From Aquicoccus sp. G2-2 (GTDB lineage: Bacteria > Pseudomonadota > Alphaproteobacteria > Rhodobacterales > Rhodobacteraceae), in the NCBI RefSeq assembly GCF_034555965.1, contig NZ_JAYDCK010000003.1, positions 1,550,001 to 1,614,000 on the forward strand: a stretch of DNA of 64,000 nt, read 5' to 3'. Shown one piece after another: positions 7,594 to 16,800 of this stretch. The position numbers and the translations under genes are program-made. Below the pieces are notes generated by a model. The model was not told the origin of the DNA. It did no database searches and was given only the letters and a program-made list of their open reading frames with translations. Numbering within the stretch: the stretch's first letter is position 1; every line of letters begins with the position of its first letter.

Positions 7594-8993
7594 TCACGCC
7601 AGCGACGGCAACCAAAGCACGATCTGCGGAAACGCGATCAGCCCCGCGATGGTCAGCGCATCGGCCAGAAAGAATGGCGTGACGCCTTTGAACACGTCCT
7701 GCACCGTCAGATCATCGCGCACCCCGGCCACCACGAAGCAGTTGAGCCCGATCGGCGGCGTGATCAGGCAGAACTCCGCCATCTTCACCACCAGAATGCC
7801 AAACCAGATCGCGCACATGGTGCCGCTCATCCCGAACGCACTGTCGGCCGCACTCACCGCTTCGCCACCGTTGAGCGCCATCACCGCCGGATAGACCACG
7901 GGCAGCGTGAGCAGTAGCATCCCGATGGCGTCCATGAACATACCAAGCACGGCATAGCCCAGCAGGATACAGATCAAGATCACCATAGGCGAATATTCAA
8001 GCGCGGTGATCCAGTCGGAAAATGCCCCCGGCAGATCGGCAAACCCAAGGAAACGCACATAGATCAGCACGCCCCAGATGATCGTGAAAATCATCACCGT
8101 GAGCTTGGCAGTCTCCAAAAGCGCAAGCCGCAATTCGCGCCAGCGCATCCCGCGCCAAAGCGCCATCAGGAACACGATGAACGCCCCGATTGCGCCGCCC
8201 TCTGTCGGCGTCCCCCAGGCTTTTTCGCCAAACGGGTTGTAAACGAACAGGATGATGATCGCGATCACCGCAAAAATCGGCAGCGCCGGCGGCAGGAAGC
8301 AAACCGCTCGCGCCAGGTAAATCCGGTCACAGGCGGGCCGACATTCTTGAAAATCGTCGCGATACCGATGATCAGCGTGGCATAAACCACCGCCGAAAAG
8401 GCCCCCGGAATGAACCCGGCCAGCAGAAGCTTGCCCACATCCTGCTCAACGATGATGGCATAGATCACCAGAATGGCCGAAGGCGGGATCATGCTGGCCA
8501 GCGTGCCACCCGCCGCCACCACACCGGCAGCGAATTTCTTGTTATAGCCGATCGCCTGCATCTCGGGGATGGCGATGCGCGCGAACACCGCCGCTGTCGC
8601 CACGCTGGCACCGGACACGGCGGCAAACCCCGCCGTGGCGAAAATCGTCGACACGGCCAAACCACCCGGCAGCCACGCAAGCCAGCGTTTCGCCGCCTCG
8701 AACAATGCCCGCGTCAGCCCGGCGTAATAGGCAAGATAACCGATCAGGATAAACGTCGGGATCAGGCTCAGCGCGTTGCTGGCGACTTTCGAATGCGGCA
8801 CCTGTCCGGCGGTCTTGGTGGCCACGGTCAGCGCCCAGCCGAACGCGCCGGGATCAAAGTCCTTTTTCGCCCAGAAGATCAGCAACAACCCGACAAGCCC
8901 GGAAAGGGCGGCGGCAAAGGCCACGCGCATCCCCAACAGCACCAGAACGAGCATCCCGCCGGTGACCCACAATCCAATCGTGATGGAATCCAT
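7594..8993 (-). pseudogene. dctM: TRAP transporter large permease DctM (frameshift, probably a sequencing indel)
   Basis: Large membrane subunit of a TRAP transporter for organic acids, normally about 430-470 residues with 12 or so helices. The protein is split into two frames: residues 1 to about 230 at 8993-8300 and the rest at about 8298-7594. The first part ends in WRERFAS; the second frame, read upstream of its first start codon, encodes LPPALPIFAVIAIIILFVYN, which continues the family pattern directly. Restoring one C in the CC at 8295-8298 region (minus-strand TTCC to TTCCC) joins the two parts. Conserved TPTEGGAIGA and a final GLIAFPQIVLWLP are present, so nothing else is missing. Third gene of dctP-dctQ-dctM. 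Confidence 0.88.
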
Positions 8994-8999
8994 CTGCGC

Positions 9000-9629
9000 C
9001 TACTCCTGCGCTTCGAGGCTGTCTGCCTCGGCCGCAGCCTGTGCTGCCGCATCAACCACCAGCGGCACCGCCACAGGCGCCGTCAGCCCGTAAACCAACG
9101 CCCGCCCATAGCCAACCACCTGCACCAGCAACCGCACCGCCAGCACCGAGAACGCCACCGGCACCAACAGTTTCGATGGCCAAAGCGGCAGCGCAATGTC
9201 TGTTGAACTATCACGGCTCCAAAGCGGCGCGCCGATGTCGAACGAGCGCATGAAATGCGCCCAGCTTCCCCAGATCAGCAGCAGCATCAGCACGAAGATC
9301 AACAGAACGCTGATCAACTCAAAAAGCCACAATGCCCGCCCTTTGAGTTGCGACACCAGAATATCCATTCGGATATGTGTCCCGTCGCGCTGCACATAAG
9401 ACACCGCCAGAATGGCAATCAGCGGCATCAATTGTTCGATCCAGTCAACATAGCCGGAAAGCGGCGCGTTAAACAGCACCCGCCCCCCGACCGAGCGCAC
9501 CGCCAGCAGCATCAGCGAGAAAATCGCCAGCCCCGCCAGAAGCGCAAAGAAACGCTCCAGCTTCAGCAAACCGCGGTCGATCCGGCTCAGCAGAGAGCCG
9601 TCTTCCAATACAGGTGACGCTCCGGCCAT
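9000..9629 (-). CDS. dctQ: TRAP transporter small permease DctQ
   Basis: Small four-helix membrane subunit (209 residues) that works with DctM and the periplasmic DctP in a sodium-driven TRAP uptake system. Hydrophobic segments are seen at about residues 27-47, 67-82, 103-127 and 152-172; the loop carries YVQRDGTHIRMDI, matching the conserved DctQ motif around a His-Ile-Arg. ATG 9629 is preferred to the GTG one codon earlier because the GGGGAG ribosome site would be too close to the GTG. It lies six bases before dctM and 68 bases after dctP, with a hairpin between dctP and dctQ. Confidence 0.92.
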   Translation of the reverse strand: MAGASPVLEDGSLLSRIDRGLLKLERFFALLAGLAIFSLMLLAVRSVGGRVLFNAPLSGYVDWIEQLMPLIAILAVSYVQRDGTHIRMDILVSQLKGRALWLFELISVLLIFVLMLLLIWGSWAHFMRSFDIGAPLWSRDSSTDIALPLWPSKLLVPVAFSVLAVRLLVQVVGYGRALVYGLTAPVAVPLVVDAAAQAAAEADSLEAQE

Positions 9630-9662
9630 CACACTCCCCTGTCAGTGGTTCTGGAAAAGAAA

Positions 9663-9686
9663 CGGCCCTCCGCATCGGGAGGGCCG
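9663..9686 (-). terminator. attenuator/terminator hairpin between dctP and dctQ
   Basis: On the minus strand the arms CGGCCCTCC and GGAGGGCCG (9 bp, six-base loop) are followed by TTTCTTTT, the layout of a rho-independent terminator. Sitting between the binding-protein gene and the permease genes, it would make more dctP than dctQM transcript, which fits the excess of binding protein that such transporters need. Confidence 0.7.
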
Positions 9687-9697
9687 CTTGTGCCGGA

Positions 9698-10714
9698 TCA
9701 GTTACCCTCGCGGGTCTTGGCAAGCGTGTCTTCGACCACGTCATAAAGATGCTGCGCCGGAATGCCCTGCGCGCTCATCTCCGTGATCCACTTTTCACGG
9801 ATCGGGTCTGCCGCCATGGCGCGGAACTTGGCAAGCTCATCATCGGCAATCACCACTTTGGTGACATTCTTTTCCTTCAGGATCGCGTCCCACTTGTCCA
9901 AAAGTTTGCCGTAATTTTCGAGGTAATAGGCAATCGCCTCGTCAATTGATGAATCCAGCGCCGCGCGCTCCTTGTCGCTCAGCGCATCATAGGCGTCGAT
10001 ATTCACCACCACCGGGCAATTCACCGTGCCGGGGTTGAGGTTCGAGGTCCACCAATCGGCCTCATTGATCGTGCCGAAGGAAAGATGTGCGTGCTGCGCA
10101 AAGGCCACCGCATCGACAACCCCAGACTCCATCGCCTGATAGGCTTCGGGCGCAGGCACCGAAGTTGGCACCGCACCGATGGCGCGGAACGCCTCGCCGA
10201 TACCGCCGGTTGCGCGCACGCGCATCCCGTCCATCTTGGCCAGCGTGTCGCGTGGCTCGCCCTTGCCGACGATGTTATATTGCGGCATCGGACTCGTCAT
10301 GATGATCTTGGCGTTCCACTGTGCCATTTCCTTTGTCACCGCCGGGTCGGCATAGACCGCGTTGGAAACAGCCACTTCCTCCTTGAGATTGCTCACCCCC
10401 AGAAACGGCAGCTCCAGCACGGTGATCGCGCGGTTCTTGTCCCGGTGATACCCGGCGCAGAACTGCGCCATCTCGAAAGCGCCGATCGAAATTCCGTCAA
10501 GGTTTTCCTTGGGCTTGGACAGATCGCCATAATTTACCTTGATGGTAAATTCGCCATCCGTCTTTTGCGAAACCAATTCAGCCAGCTTCTCAACATGTTC
10601 GGTAAAGGCCCGCCGCTTGCCCCAGACAGAAGCATTCCATTCGGTCGCGGCGGCGGCGCTTGCAAAGCCGAGGCTCACAGCGGCGGCGATAGTCAGTTTT
10701 AGGTGTGGTTTCAT
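9698..10714 (-). CDS. dctP: TRAP transporter substrate-binding protein DctP
   Basis: Periplasmic binding protein (338 residues) of the TRAP system. A signal peptide is clear: basic MKPHLK, hydrophobic TIAAAVSLGFASAAA, predicted cleavage near ATEWNAS. The body has the DctP-type hinge and ligand region, including GMRVRATGGIGEAFRAIGA near residues 165-183 (the arginine that usually contacts a substrate carboxylate) and ESGVVDAVAFAQ. A GGGAGAAG ribosome site precedes the ATG. Substrate cannot be told; carboxylates are usual for this family. It is the first gene of dctPQM and lies 115 bases downstream of an SDR gene on the same strand. Confidence 0.93.
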   Translation of the reverse strand: MKPHLKLTIAAAVSLGFASAAAATEWNASVWGKRRAFTEHVEKLAELVSQKTDGEFTIKVNYGDLSKPKENLDGISIGAFEMAQFCAGYHRDKNRAITVLELPFLGVSNLKEEVAVSNAVYADPAVTKEMAQWNAKIIMTSPMPQYNIVGKGEPRDTLAKMDGMRVRATGGIGEAFRAIGAVPTSVPAPEAYQAMESGVVDAVAFAQHAHLSFGTINEADWWTSNLNPGTVNCPVVVNIDAYDALSDKERAALDSSIDEAIAYYLENYGKLLDKWDAILKEKNVTKVVIADDELAKFRAMAADPIREKWITEMSAQGIPAQHLYDVVEDTLAKTREGN

Positions 10715-10829
10715 TATTCTTCTCCCTGTTTCGGCCCTCTGCGGAGCCCGGTATGACGTCGAAAGGTATGCGCAGAACCGCGTCCTGCCAACCCTTCATT
10801 CGCCAAAACCGCGAACAAAAGCCCCCGAT

Positions 10830-11528
10830 TTACACGCCGCGCGTGACCCCACCATCAATGCGAATGTTCTGCCCGGTCACGTAAGCGCCATCGTCGCTGG
10901 CAAGATAAGACACCAAACCCGAAACCTCCTGAACCTTGCCATAGCGCCCCATCGGGATGCGCTCGATCCGGTCAGCTTTCTCCGGCAGGCTATCGATGAA
11001 GCCGGGCAAGACGTTGTTCATCCGCACGTTTTGCGGCGCATACTTGTCCGAAAACAGCTTGCTGAAACTGGCCAGCCCGGCGCGAAACACCCCGCTGGTG
11101 GGGAAAAGCGGGTCCGGCTCGAACGCCGCGAAGGTCGAGATATTGATGATCGCGCCACCGCCGCCCGCCGCCATGATCGGTGTCACCAGCCGGGTCGGGC
11201 GAATCACGTTCATCAGGTAAACTTCCATGCCCTTGTGCCAGTCGTCATCGTCGATCTCGATGATGTCACCCTTGGGGCCGTGCCCGGCGGAATTAACCAG
11301 AACATCAATCCGCCCCCAGCGCGCGTTGGCTTTCTCCACCAGTTGCGTCAGCGCCTCCGGGTCGAGGTTCGACCCGGTCACGCCGACCCCGCCAAGGCTC
11401 TCGCCCAGCGCCTCGCCCTTGCCCGAAGCCGACAGCACCGCCACTTCAAACCCGTCCTTGCGCAGGCGGCGCGCCGCATCCGCGCCCATCCCGCTGCCAC
11501 CTGCCGTGATCAATGCAACCTTGCTCAT
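10830..11528 (-). CDS. SDR-family protein with substituted catalytic residues
   Basis: 232-residue Rossmann-fold protein of the short-chain dehydrogenase family. The nucleotide-binding motif is GGSGMGADAAR near residues 10-20 and the LVNSAGHG strand matches NNAG. The usual catalytic Tyr-x-x-x-Lys is not present: where YxxxK should stand, before an AGLASFSK helix, the sequence is TSGVFRAGL, so the tyrosine appears replaced by serine and the lysine by arginine. The catalytic serine region (INISTFAAF) and the C-terminal cofactor loop are kept. It may be a non-reducing SDR or use different chemistry. Upstream of dctPQM on the same strand, so the two may share a substrate. Confidence 0.82.
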   Translation of the reverse strand: MSKVALITAGGSGMGADAARRLRKDGFEVAVLSASGKGEALGESLGGVGVTGSNLDPEALTQLVEKANARWGRIDVLVNSAGHGPKGDIIEIDDDDWHKGMEVYLMNVIRPTRLVTPIMAAGGGGAIINISTFAAFEPDPLFPTSGVFRAGLASFSKLFSDKYAPQNVRMNNVLPGFIDSLPEKADRIERIPMGRYGKVQEVSGLVSYLASDDGAYVTGQNIRIDGGVTRGV

Positions 11529-11709
11529 GTCGTGCTCCTTTCATCGCTATCGCTGCCATCCTGCCTTAGCGCGCGGTCAGTGTCGAACGCGAAAATCCTC
11601 GCCACGCGGCCCCCACAAGTGCTTCCCAAATGGCTTTCCACAACATATAGTCGCGCCAAAGGCGATAACGCGCACTGAGACGCGTGGCATAAAGGGGCAG
11701 ACACGGGCA

Positions 11710-12519
11710 ATGGCACATATCATCGTTGTCGGGAACGAAAAGGGCGGTGCGGGCAAATCGACCGTTTCGATGCATGTTGCCACCGCGCTGGCGCGGCTGG
11801 GGCATTCGATTTCCGCGCTCGATCTCGACCTGCGGCAGAAAACCTTTGGCCGCTATGTCGAAAACCGTGCGCGCTTCATGCAGAAATCCGGCCTCTCACT
11901 GCCCGGCCCGGATTATCACGACCTGCCCGAGATTGATAAAAGTCAGCTCAAACCGGGCGAAAACATCTACGATCACCGGCTTTCGGCGGCGGTTGCCACG
12001 CTTGACCCGGATAATGATTTCATCCTGATCGACTGCCCCGGCTCACATACCCGGCTCAGCCAGGTTGCCCATTCGCTTGCTGATACCCTGATCACCCCGC
12101 TTAACGACAGCTTCGTCGATTTCGATCTCTTGGCGCATATTGACCCGGACGGCGACAAGATCCTCGGCCCATCGGTCTATTCCGAAATGGTCTGGTCAGC
12201 GCGCCAGTTGCGCGCACAGGCCGGGCTTAGGCCGATCGACTGGGTGGTGCTCAGAAACCGCCTCGGCGCGCAGCGCATGGTCAACAAGGACAAGATGGAA
12301 AGCGCCGTTGCCCGGCTTGCCAAGCGCATCGGCTTTCGCGTGGCACCCGGCTTCAACGAGCGGGTCATCTTCCGCGAGTTGTTCCCGCGCGGGCTGACGC
12401 TGCTTGATCTGAAGGACATCGGCGTCAAACAGCTCAACATTTCCAACGTCGCCGCGCGTCAGGAGCTACGCGACTTGATGAATGCGCTGCGCCTGCCGGG
12501 TGTCAGCGTCGATTTCTGA
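11710..12519 (+). CDS. mipZ: MipZ division-plane positioning ATPase
   Basis: 269-residue ParA/MinD-type ATPase. In Caulobacter MipZ forms a gradient from the ParB-bound origins and blocks FtsZ assembly at the poles. The deviant Walker A motif GNEKGGAGKST is at residues 8-18, Walker B-like FILIDCPGSHTRLSQ near residue 110, and the C-terminal DWVVLRNRLGAQRMVNK segment with GFNERVIFRELFPRGLT is typical of MipZ rather than ParA/Soj. ATG 11710 begins the conserved MAHIIVVGNEKGG start; a frame open further upstream is ignored. Single gene, no partner next to it. Confidence 0.95.
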   Translation: MAHIIVVGNEKGGAGKSTVSMHVATALARLGHSISALDLDLRQKTFGRYVENRARFMQKSGLSLPGPDYHDLPEIDKSQLKPGENIYDHRLSAAVATLDPDNDFILIDCPGSHTRLSQVAHSLADTLITPLNDSFVDFDLLAHIDPDGDKILGPSVYSEMVWSARQLRAQAGLRPIDWVVLRNRLGAQRMVNKDKMESAVARLAKRIGFRVAPGFNERVIFRELFPRGLTLLDLKDIGVKQLNISNVAARQELRDLMNALRLPGVSVDF

Positions 12520-12567
12520 GCTGAAAGCCGCCCAACCAGCACCGCCCGGCGCACCCGGCCAACGCCG

Positions 12568-13464
12568 TCACGGATGCCGGTTGCCAACCCGAGCGCGCGG
12601 TGGCGTTCCCTTCACACGCCGTAGCGCCACCACATTCGACACCACCAGCGCCCCCACCACAAGCGCGCCGCCAAGCAACGCGTAACCGCCCGGCGCTTCG
12701 CCGATCACGGCCCACGCAATCAGCGGCGCCAGCACCGATTCGAGCAGGATCAGAAGCCCGACCTCCGCCGAAGTGATATAGCGCGGCCCCAGCGCCAGCC
12801 CGATTGCGCTTACCGTGATAAAGCTGCCATGCATGAACACCAGCGGCCATTTGCCCTCCGGCACCGCCAGCGGCGAAATCACCATCGCCAGCGCACAGGA
12901 CGCGGCCAGATAGCCCACCGCCACCGCTGGCACCATCGAAACATGCCGCACCTTGCGCGCCGCCGTCAGCCCCGCCGGAAACAGCATCGCCACGCAGAGC
13001 GCCACCAGATCGCCGCTCCAATGCGCCTGTTCGACCTCGCCCGAACCGATGGCGATGATGGCCAGCCCCACGGCCACCGTCACCATGGTCCAGATCATCC
13101 GCACCGAAATCGGCTCACCCAGAAATATCCGGCTATAGATACTGGCGAAAATCGGCATCACCGCGATGATCAGCACCACGTTCGCCACCGTGGTCAAGCT
13201 TACCGCCAGCACGAAAAGGATTCCGGCAACCCCGGCGGACAAGGTGAAGATCGCGCCGTAAATGCCTGTTTTTGCGACATCCTTGAACGGTTCAACACCC
13301 TGCGTCGCCAGCAACCACAGCAGGATCAACCCGCCCGAGAGTCCCCCGCGCCAGAACGACGTGACCAGCGGCTCTGCTCCGATCAGCCGAACGAAAAGCG
13401 AATCCGGCACCACGAACAACACCCCGATAAGGGTGATCCAAAGCCCTTTTGCCTGATCGTCCAC
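12568..13464 (-). CDS. EamA/DMT-family membrane transporter
   Basis: 298-residue protein of the drug/metabolite transporter (EamA) family with about ten hydrophobic helices arranged as two five-helix repeats. The second EamA repeat holds the usual LALGPRYITSAEVGLLILLE signature, and the C-terminus is short and basic. These carriers usually export small metabolites. The start is a GTG; no ATG is available before the conserved first helix. It lies 15 bases downstream of a MarR gene on the same strand and is probably co-transcribed with and controlled by it. Substrate unknown; an aromatic acid is possible given the divergent homogentisate operon. Confidence 0.88.
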   Translation of the reverse strand: MDDQAKGLWITLIGVLFVVPDSLFVRLIGAEPLVTSFWRGGLSGGLILLWLLATQGVEPFKDVAKTGIYGAIFTLSAGVAGILFVLAVSLTTVANVVLIIAVMPIFASIYSRIFLGEPISVRMIWTMVTVAVGLAIIAIGSGEVEQAHWSGDLVALCVAMLFPAGLTAARKVRHVSMVPAVAVGYLAASCALAMVISPLAVPEGKWPLVFMHGSFITVSAIGLALGPRYITSAEVGLLILLESVLAPLIAWAVIGEAPGGYALLGGALVVGALVVSNVVALRRVKGTPPRARVGNRHP

Positions 13465-13479
13465 CTTAGCGCCCCCGCG

Positions 13480-13929
13480 TCATTTATGGCCCTGCCCGCC
13501 CACGGCCAGCCGCCGCAGCATGTCGCGCAGAAGCGCCACCTCGTCCGGTTTGAACGCCGCCGTCAGGTCCGCGTCATAGCGGTGCGCGACAGCCTGCAAA
13601 TCGCGATACGCCCGCTGCCCCGGGCCGGTCAGCTCAAGATATTCCAGCCGCCGATCATCGCCGCCCCGTTCACGCGCAAGGAATCGCCTTGCCTCCAGCT
13701 TCGCCACCGCGCGCGAAATCTTGGTCTTGTGCATTTTTGAGCGCTGGCAAATCTCCTTGGCGGTTAATCGCCCATAGCGCCCGAGATGAAAAAGCACCCG
13801 CCATTCGGCCCGCAACATCCCGTAACGGGCCTTGTAAACCTGCTGAAACGACAGGCTCGCCTCTTCCGCCGCTTGGTTCAACAGATACGGCAGGAAGTTC
13901 TCTAGATCGAATTCATCTGATATACTCAT
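13480..13929 (-). CDS. MarR-family transcriptional regulator, divergent from hmgA
   Basis: 149-residue winged-helix regulator. Residues about 30-105 form the MarR domain: EWRVLFHLGRYGRLTAKEI, then the recognition helix KMHKTKISRAVAKLEARRF, then the wing RERGGDDRRLEYLELT with its conserved DxR. MarR proteins of this kind are usually repressors released by a small phenolic ligand. It is divergent from the homogentisate operon (72-base gap that contains an imperfect inverted repeat) and leads into an EamA transporter gene, so control of both by homogentisate or a related acid is likely but inferred. Confidence 0.92.
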   Translation of the reverse strand: MSISDEFDLENFLPYLLNQAAEEASLSFQQVYKARYGMLRAEWRVLFHLGRYGRLTAKEICQRSKMHKTKISRAVAKLEARRFLARERGGDDRRLEYLELTGPGQRAYRDLQAVAHRYDADLTAAFKPDEVALLRDMLRRLAVGGQGHK

Positions 13930-13946
13930 ACGTCAGTATTGCCCGT

Positions 13947-13973
13947 TGTTAGTTACAAATTCAACTGTTAACA
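13947..13973. promoter_or_regulatory. candidate MarR operator in the marR-hmgA intergenic region
   Basis: The AT-rich block with arms GTTAGTT and AACTGTTAAC forms an imperfect inverted repeat around ACAAATTC, in the 71-base gap between two divergent starts. Position suits a site that represses both promoters. It is a by-eye palindrome only. Confidence 0.4.
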
Positions 13974-14000
13974 GCGCAACGGAAGAACAGGAGACGCGCC

Positions 14001-15356
14001 ATGAACATCGAAACCAAAACCTCAAGGCTGGTGCAAGCCCCGTCTATTCCCGGCCCACACGAAGGTTATATGCCCGGCTTTGGCAATGATTTTGAAACCG
14101 AAGCCCTGCCCGGTGCCCTACCGCAAGGGATGAACAGCCCGCAGAAATGCAATTACGGCCTATATGGCGAACAGCTTTCCGGCACCGCCTTCACCGCGCA
14201 TCCGCCCGAGCGCACATGGACCTATCGCATCCGCCCGTCGGTCAAACATTCGCACCGCTATACGAAAATCGACCTGCCCTATTGGAAATCAGCCCCCCAT
14301 GTCGTTGATGATGTGACGTCACTTGGCCAATACCGCTGGGACCCGCTGCCCCATTCCGATGAAAGCCTGACCTGGCTGACCGGAATGCGCACGATGACGA
14401 CCGCCGGGGATGTCAACACGCAGGTCGGCATGGCAAGCCATATCTACCTCGTCACCGACTCGATGGTCGATCAGTATTTCTATTCCGCCGACAGCGAACT
14501 GCTGGTCGTGCCACAGGAAGGCCGCCTGCGATTCGCCACCGAGCTGGGCATCATTGATCTTGAGCCCAAGGAAATCGCCATCATCCCGCGCGGTCTGGTC
14601 TACCGTGTCGAAGTGCTCGAAGGCCCGGCGCGCGGATTCGTCTGCGAAAACTACGGCCAGAAATTCGAGATGCCCGGCCGCGGCCCAATCGGCGCCAACG
14701 CGCTCGCCAACCCGCGCGATTTCAAGGCCCCCGTCGCCGCATACGAGGACCGTGAAGTTGCCTCGACGCTGACAATCAAATGGTGCGGCCAGTTCCACGA
14801 GACGAAGATCGCCCAGTCACCGCTCGATGTGGTCGCTTGGCACGGCAATTACGCGCCCTATAAATACGACCTGCACGCCTATTGCCCGGTCGGGGCCATT
14901 CTGTTCGATCACCCCGATCCGTCGATTTTCACTGTGCTTTCCGCACCCTCCGGCGTGCCGGGCACCGCCAATATTGATTTCGTGCTGTTCCGTGATCGTT
15001 GGATGGTGGCCGAAAACACCTTCCGCCCGCCGTGGTATCACAAGAACATCATGTCCGAATTGATGGGCAACATTCATGGCCAGTATGACGCCAAGCCGCA
15101 AGGCTTCGTCCCCGGCGGGATGAGCCTGCACAACATGATGCTGCCGCACGGGCCGGACAAAACCGCGTTCGAAGGCGCATCAAACTCAAACCTCGGCCCG
15201 GAGAAGCTTGAAAATACCATGTCCTTCATGTTCGAGACCCGTTTCCCGCAGCACCTCACCCGCTTTGCCGGGCGCGAAGCGCCGTTGCAGGATGATTACA
15301 TCGACTGTTGGAGCGACATCGAGAAGAAATTCGACGGCACCCCCGGCAAGAAATGA
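14001..15356 (+). CDS. hmgA: homogentisate 1,2-dioxygenase
   Basis: 451-residue iron(II) dioxygenase that cleaves the homogentisate ring to maleylacetoacetate in tyrosine/phenylalanine and hydroxyphenylacetate breakdown. Seen: [18 protein letters not shown] at the N-terminus (family signature) and the iron ligands His347, Glu353 (in [16 protein letters not shown]) and His383 (in LPHGPD), which align with His335, Glu341 and His371 of the human enzyme at a constant offset of 12. Full length. AGGAG lies ten bases before the ATG. It is the first gene of the hmgA-fahA operon and is divergent from marR. Confidence 0.97.
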   Translation: MNIETKTSRLVQAPSIPGPHEGYMPGFGNDFETEALPGALPQGMNSPQKCNYGLYGEQLSGTAFTAHPPERTWTYRIRPSVKHSHRYTKIDLPYWKSAPHVVDDVTSLGQYRWDPLPHSDESLTWLTGMRTMTTAGDVNTQVGMASHIYLVTDSMVDQYFYSADSELLVVPQEGRLRFATELGIIDLEPKEIAIIPRGLVYRVEVLEGPARGFVCENYGQKFEMPGRGPIGANALANPRDFKAPVAAYEDREVASTLTIKWCGQFHETKIAQSPLDVVAWHGNYAPYKYDLHAYCPVGAILFDHPDPSIFTVLSAPSGVPGTANIDFVLFRDRWMVAENTFRPPWYHKNIMSELMGNIHGQYDAKPQGFVPGGMSLHNMMLPHGPDKTAFEGASNSNLGPEKLENTMSFMFETRFPQHLTRFAGREAPLQDDYIDCWSDIEKKFDGTPGKK

Positions 15357-15437
15357 CGTGCGGGCGGGGCATCCCCGTCCTACACACCCCACGAAGGGCG
15401 GGGAGTTTCCCGCCATCCTGTGAATGAAAGACAAGCC

Positions 15438-16694
15438 ATGACATTGCAAAAATCCTGGGTAGCTTCGGCCAATTCCGCCAAGCACCCCTTCCCGCTCAAT
15501 AACCTACCCTACGGGGTGTTCTCGACCGAAGCACTCGACCCGCGCTGCGGCGTGGCGATCGGTGACATGATCTTCGATTGCCAGCGTGCCGAGGAAGCCG
15601 GCCTGATTTCGCTCACCGATGACGCGCTTTTCGACGTGCCCTTCTGGAATGAAGTGATGGAAGAAGGCCCCGAGCTTTGGGCCGCCCTGCGCGCCCGGCT
15701 TGGCCAAATTCTTGCCGACGGGTCGCCGGATAAAGCGCGCGCCGAACCGTTTCTCGTGCCGCAAAGTGAAGCCGAAATGCATCTGCCGTTTCTGGTTTCC
15801 GAATATACCGATTTCTATGCCTCCAAAAACCACGCCTCCAATGTCGGCACCATGTTTCGCGGCCCGGAAAACGCGCTGCCGCCGAACTGGCTGCACATGC
15901 CAATCGGCTATAACGGGCGCGCCTCCTCGGTGGTGGTCTCGGGCACCGATATCCGCCGCCCTTGGGGTCAGTTGAAATCCCCCGATCACGACATGCCTGC
16001 CTTCCTGCCGTGCCGCCGGTTCGATCTTGAACTGGAAATGGGTGCCATTGTCGGCCAACCTGCCGATGGCCCGGTCAGCGTGGACGAGGCGGACGCGATG
16101 ATTTTCGGCTATGTGCTGCTCAACGATTGGTCGGCGCGCGATATCCAGGCTTGGGAATATGTCCCGCTCGGGCCGTTTCAGGCCAAGGCCACCGCCACCT
16201 CGATCAGCCCGTGGATCGTCACCACCGCAGCACTTCAGCCGTTTCGCTGCGCCACGCCCGAACGCGAGGTCGAATTGCTGCCACATCTGCGCGACACCGG
16301 CCCGATGCTTTATGACATCGACCTGAGCATTACACTGGCCCCCGAGGGCAAGGCGGCATCCGAAATCTCGCGCACCAACTATAGCGAGATGTATTACTCC
16401 TCTGCTCAGCAGCTTGCCCACCACACCACCTCGGGCTGTCCGATGAATCCGGGCGACCTTCTCGGCTCGGGCACCATTTCGGGCAAGGAAAAGAACCAGC
16501 GCGGCGCGCTTCTGGAACTAAGCTGGGGCGGCAAGGAGCCACTTACCCTCGACACCGGAGAGACCCGCACTTTTCTGGAGGATGGCGACACGCTCACCCT
16601 CTCGGGCGCCGCTCACGGTGATGACTTCACCATCGGTTTCGGAACATGCACCGGCACCATCCTGCCTGCCCTGAAAGACCCCTACGCCCGCTAA
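15438..16694 (+). CDS. fahA: fumarylacetoacetase
   Basis: 418-residue hydrolase that splits fumarylacetoacetate into fumarate and acetoacetate, the last step of homogentisate degradation. Seen: the DFYASKNHASNVGTMFR segment (catalytic His region), RPWGQLKSPDH, the metal ligands in DLELEMGAIVG, NDWSARDIQAWEY and the GDLLGSGTISG loop. ATG 15438 is used; a GTG 18 bases earlier would add MNERQA. It follows hmgA by 81 bases; the spacer has two short GC hairpins but no clear terminator. No maleylacetoacetate isomerase gene is found in the window, so the isomerisation step must be encoded elsewhere. Confidence 0.96.
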   Translation: MTLQKSWVASANSAKHPFPLNNLPYGVFSTEALDPRCGVAIGDMIFDCQRAEEAGLISLTDDALFDVPFWNEVMEEGPELWAALRARLGQILADGSPDKARAEPFLVPQSEAEMHLPFLVSEYTDFYASKNHASNVGTMFRGPENALPPNWLHMPIGYNGRASSVVVSGTDIRRPWGQLKSPDHDMPAFLPCRRFDLELEMGAIVGQPADGPVSVDEADAMIFGYVLLNDWSARDIQAWEYVPLGPFQAKATATSISPWIVTTAALQPFRCATPEREVELLPHLRDTGPMLYDIDLSITLAPEGKAASEISRTNYSEMYYSSAQQLAHHTTSGCPMNPGDLLGSGTISGKEKNQRGALLELSWGGKEPLTLDTGETRTFLEDGDTLTLSGAAHGDDFTIGFGTCTGTILPALKDPYAR

Positions 16695-16705
16695 GCGCCC
16701 TCGCG

Positions 16706-16732
16706 ATGAAGCGGTGCACCCCACCGCTTCAT
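16706..16732 (+). terminator. terminator hairpin after fahA
   Basis: ATGAAGCGGTG and CACCGCTTCAT pair perfectly over 11 bp with the five-base loop CACCC, and the right arm runs into TTTTGCC. It begins 11 bases after the fahA stop. The right arm is also the start of dispersed repeat copy B. Confidence 0.7.
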
Positions 16733-16756
16733 TTTGCCCCAAATATCCCCGCCGGA
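16727..16756 (+). repeat. dispersed intergenic repeat, copy B
   Basis: CTTCATTTTGCC, a short A-rich stretch, ATATCCCC, then GCCGGAGGC. It overlaps the 3' arm of the fahA terminator and lies between fahA and the MBL-fold gene. Confidence 0.75.
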
Positions 16757-16800
16757 GGCTCCCACATGTGCCAAAGGCAACCAATACAAAGGAACACGAC

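Noticed and set aside
8265..8268. GTGA overlap between the two dctM frames as a coupling signal between two genes
   Set aside because: The second frame is open further upstream and codes for the expected family sequence there, so the break is a frameshift, not a gene border.
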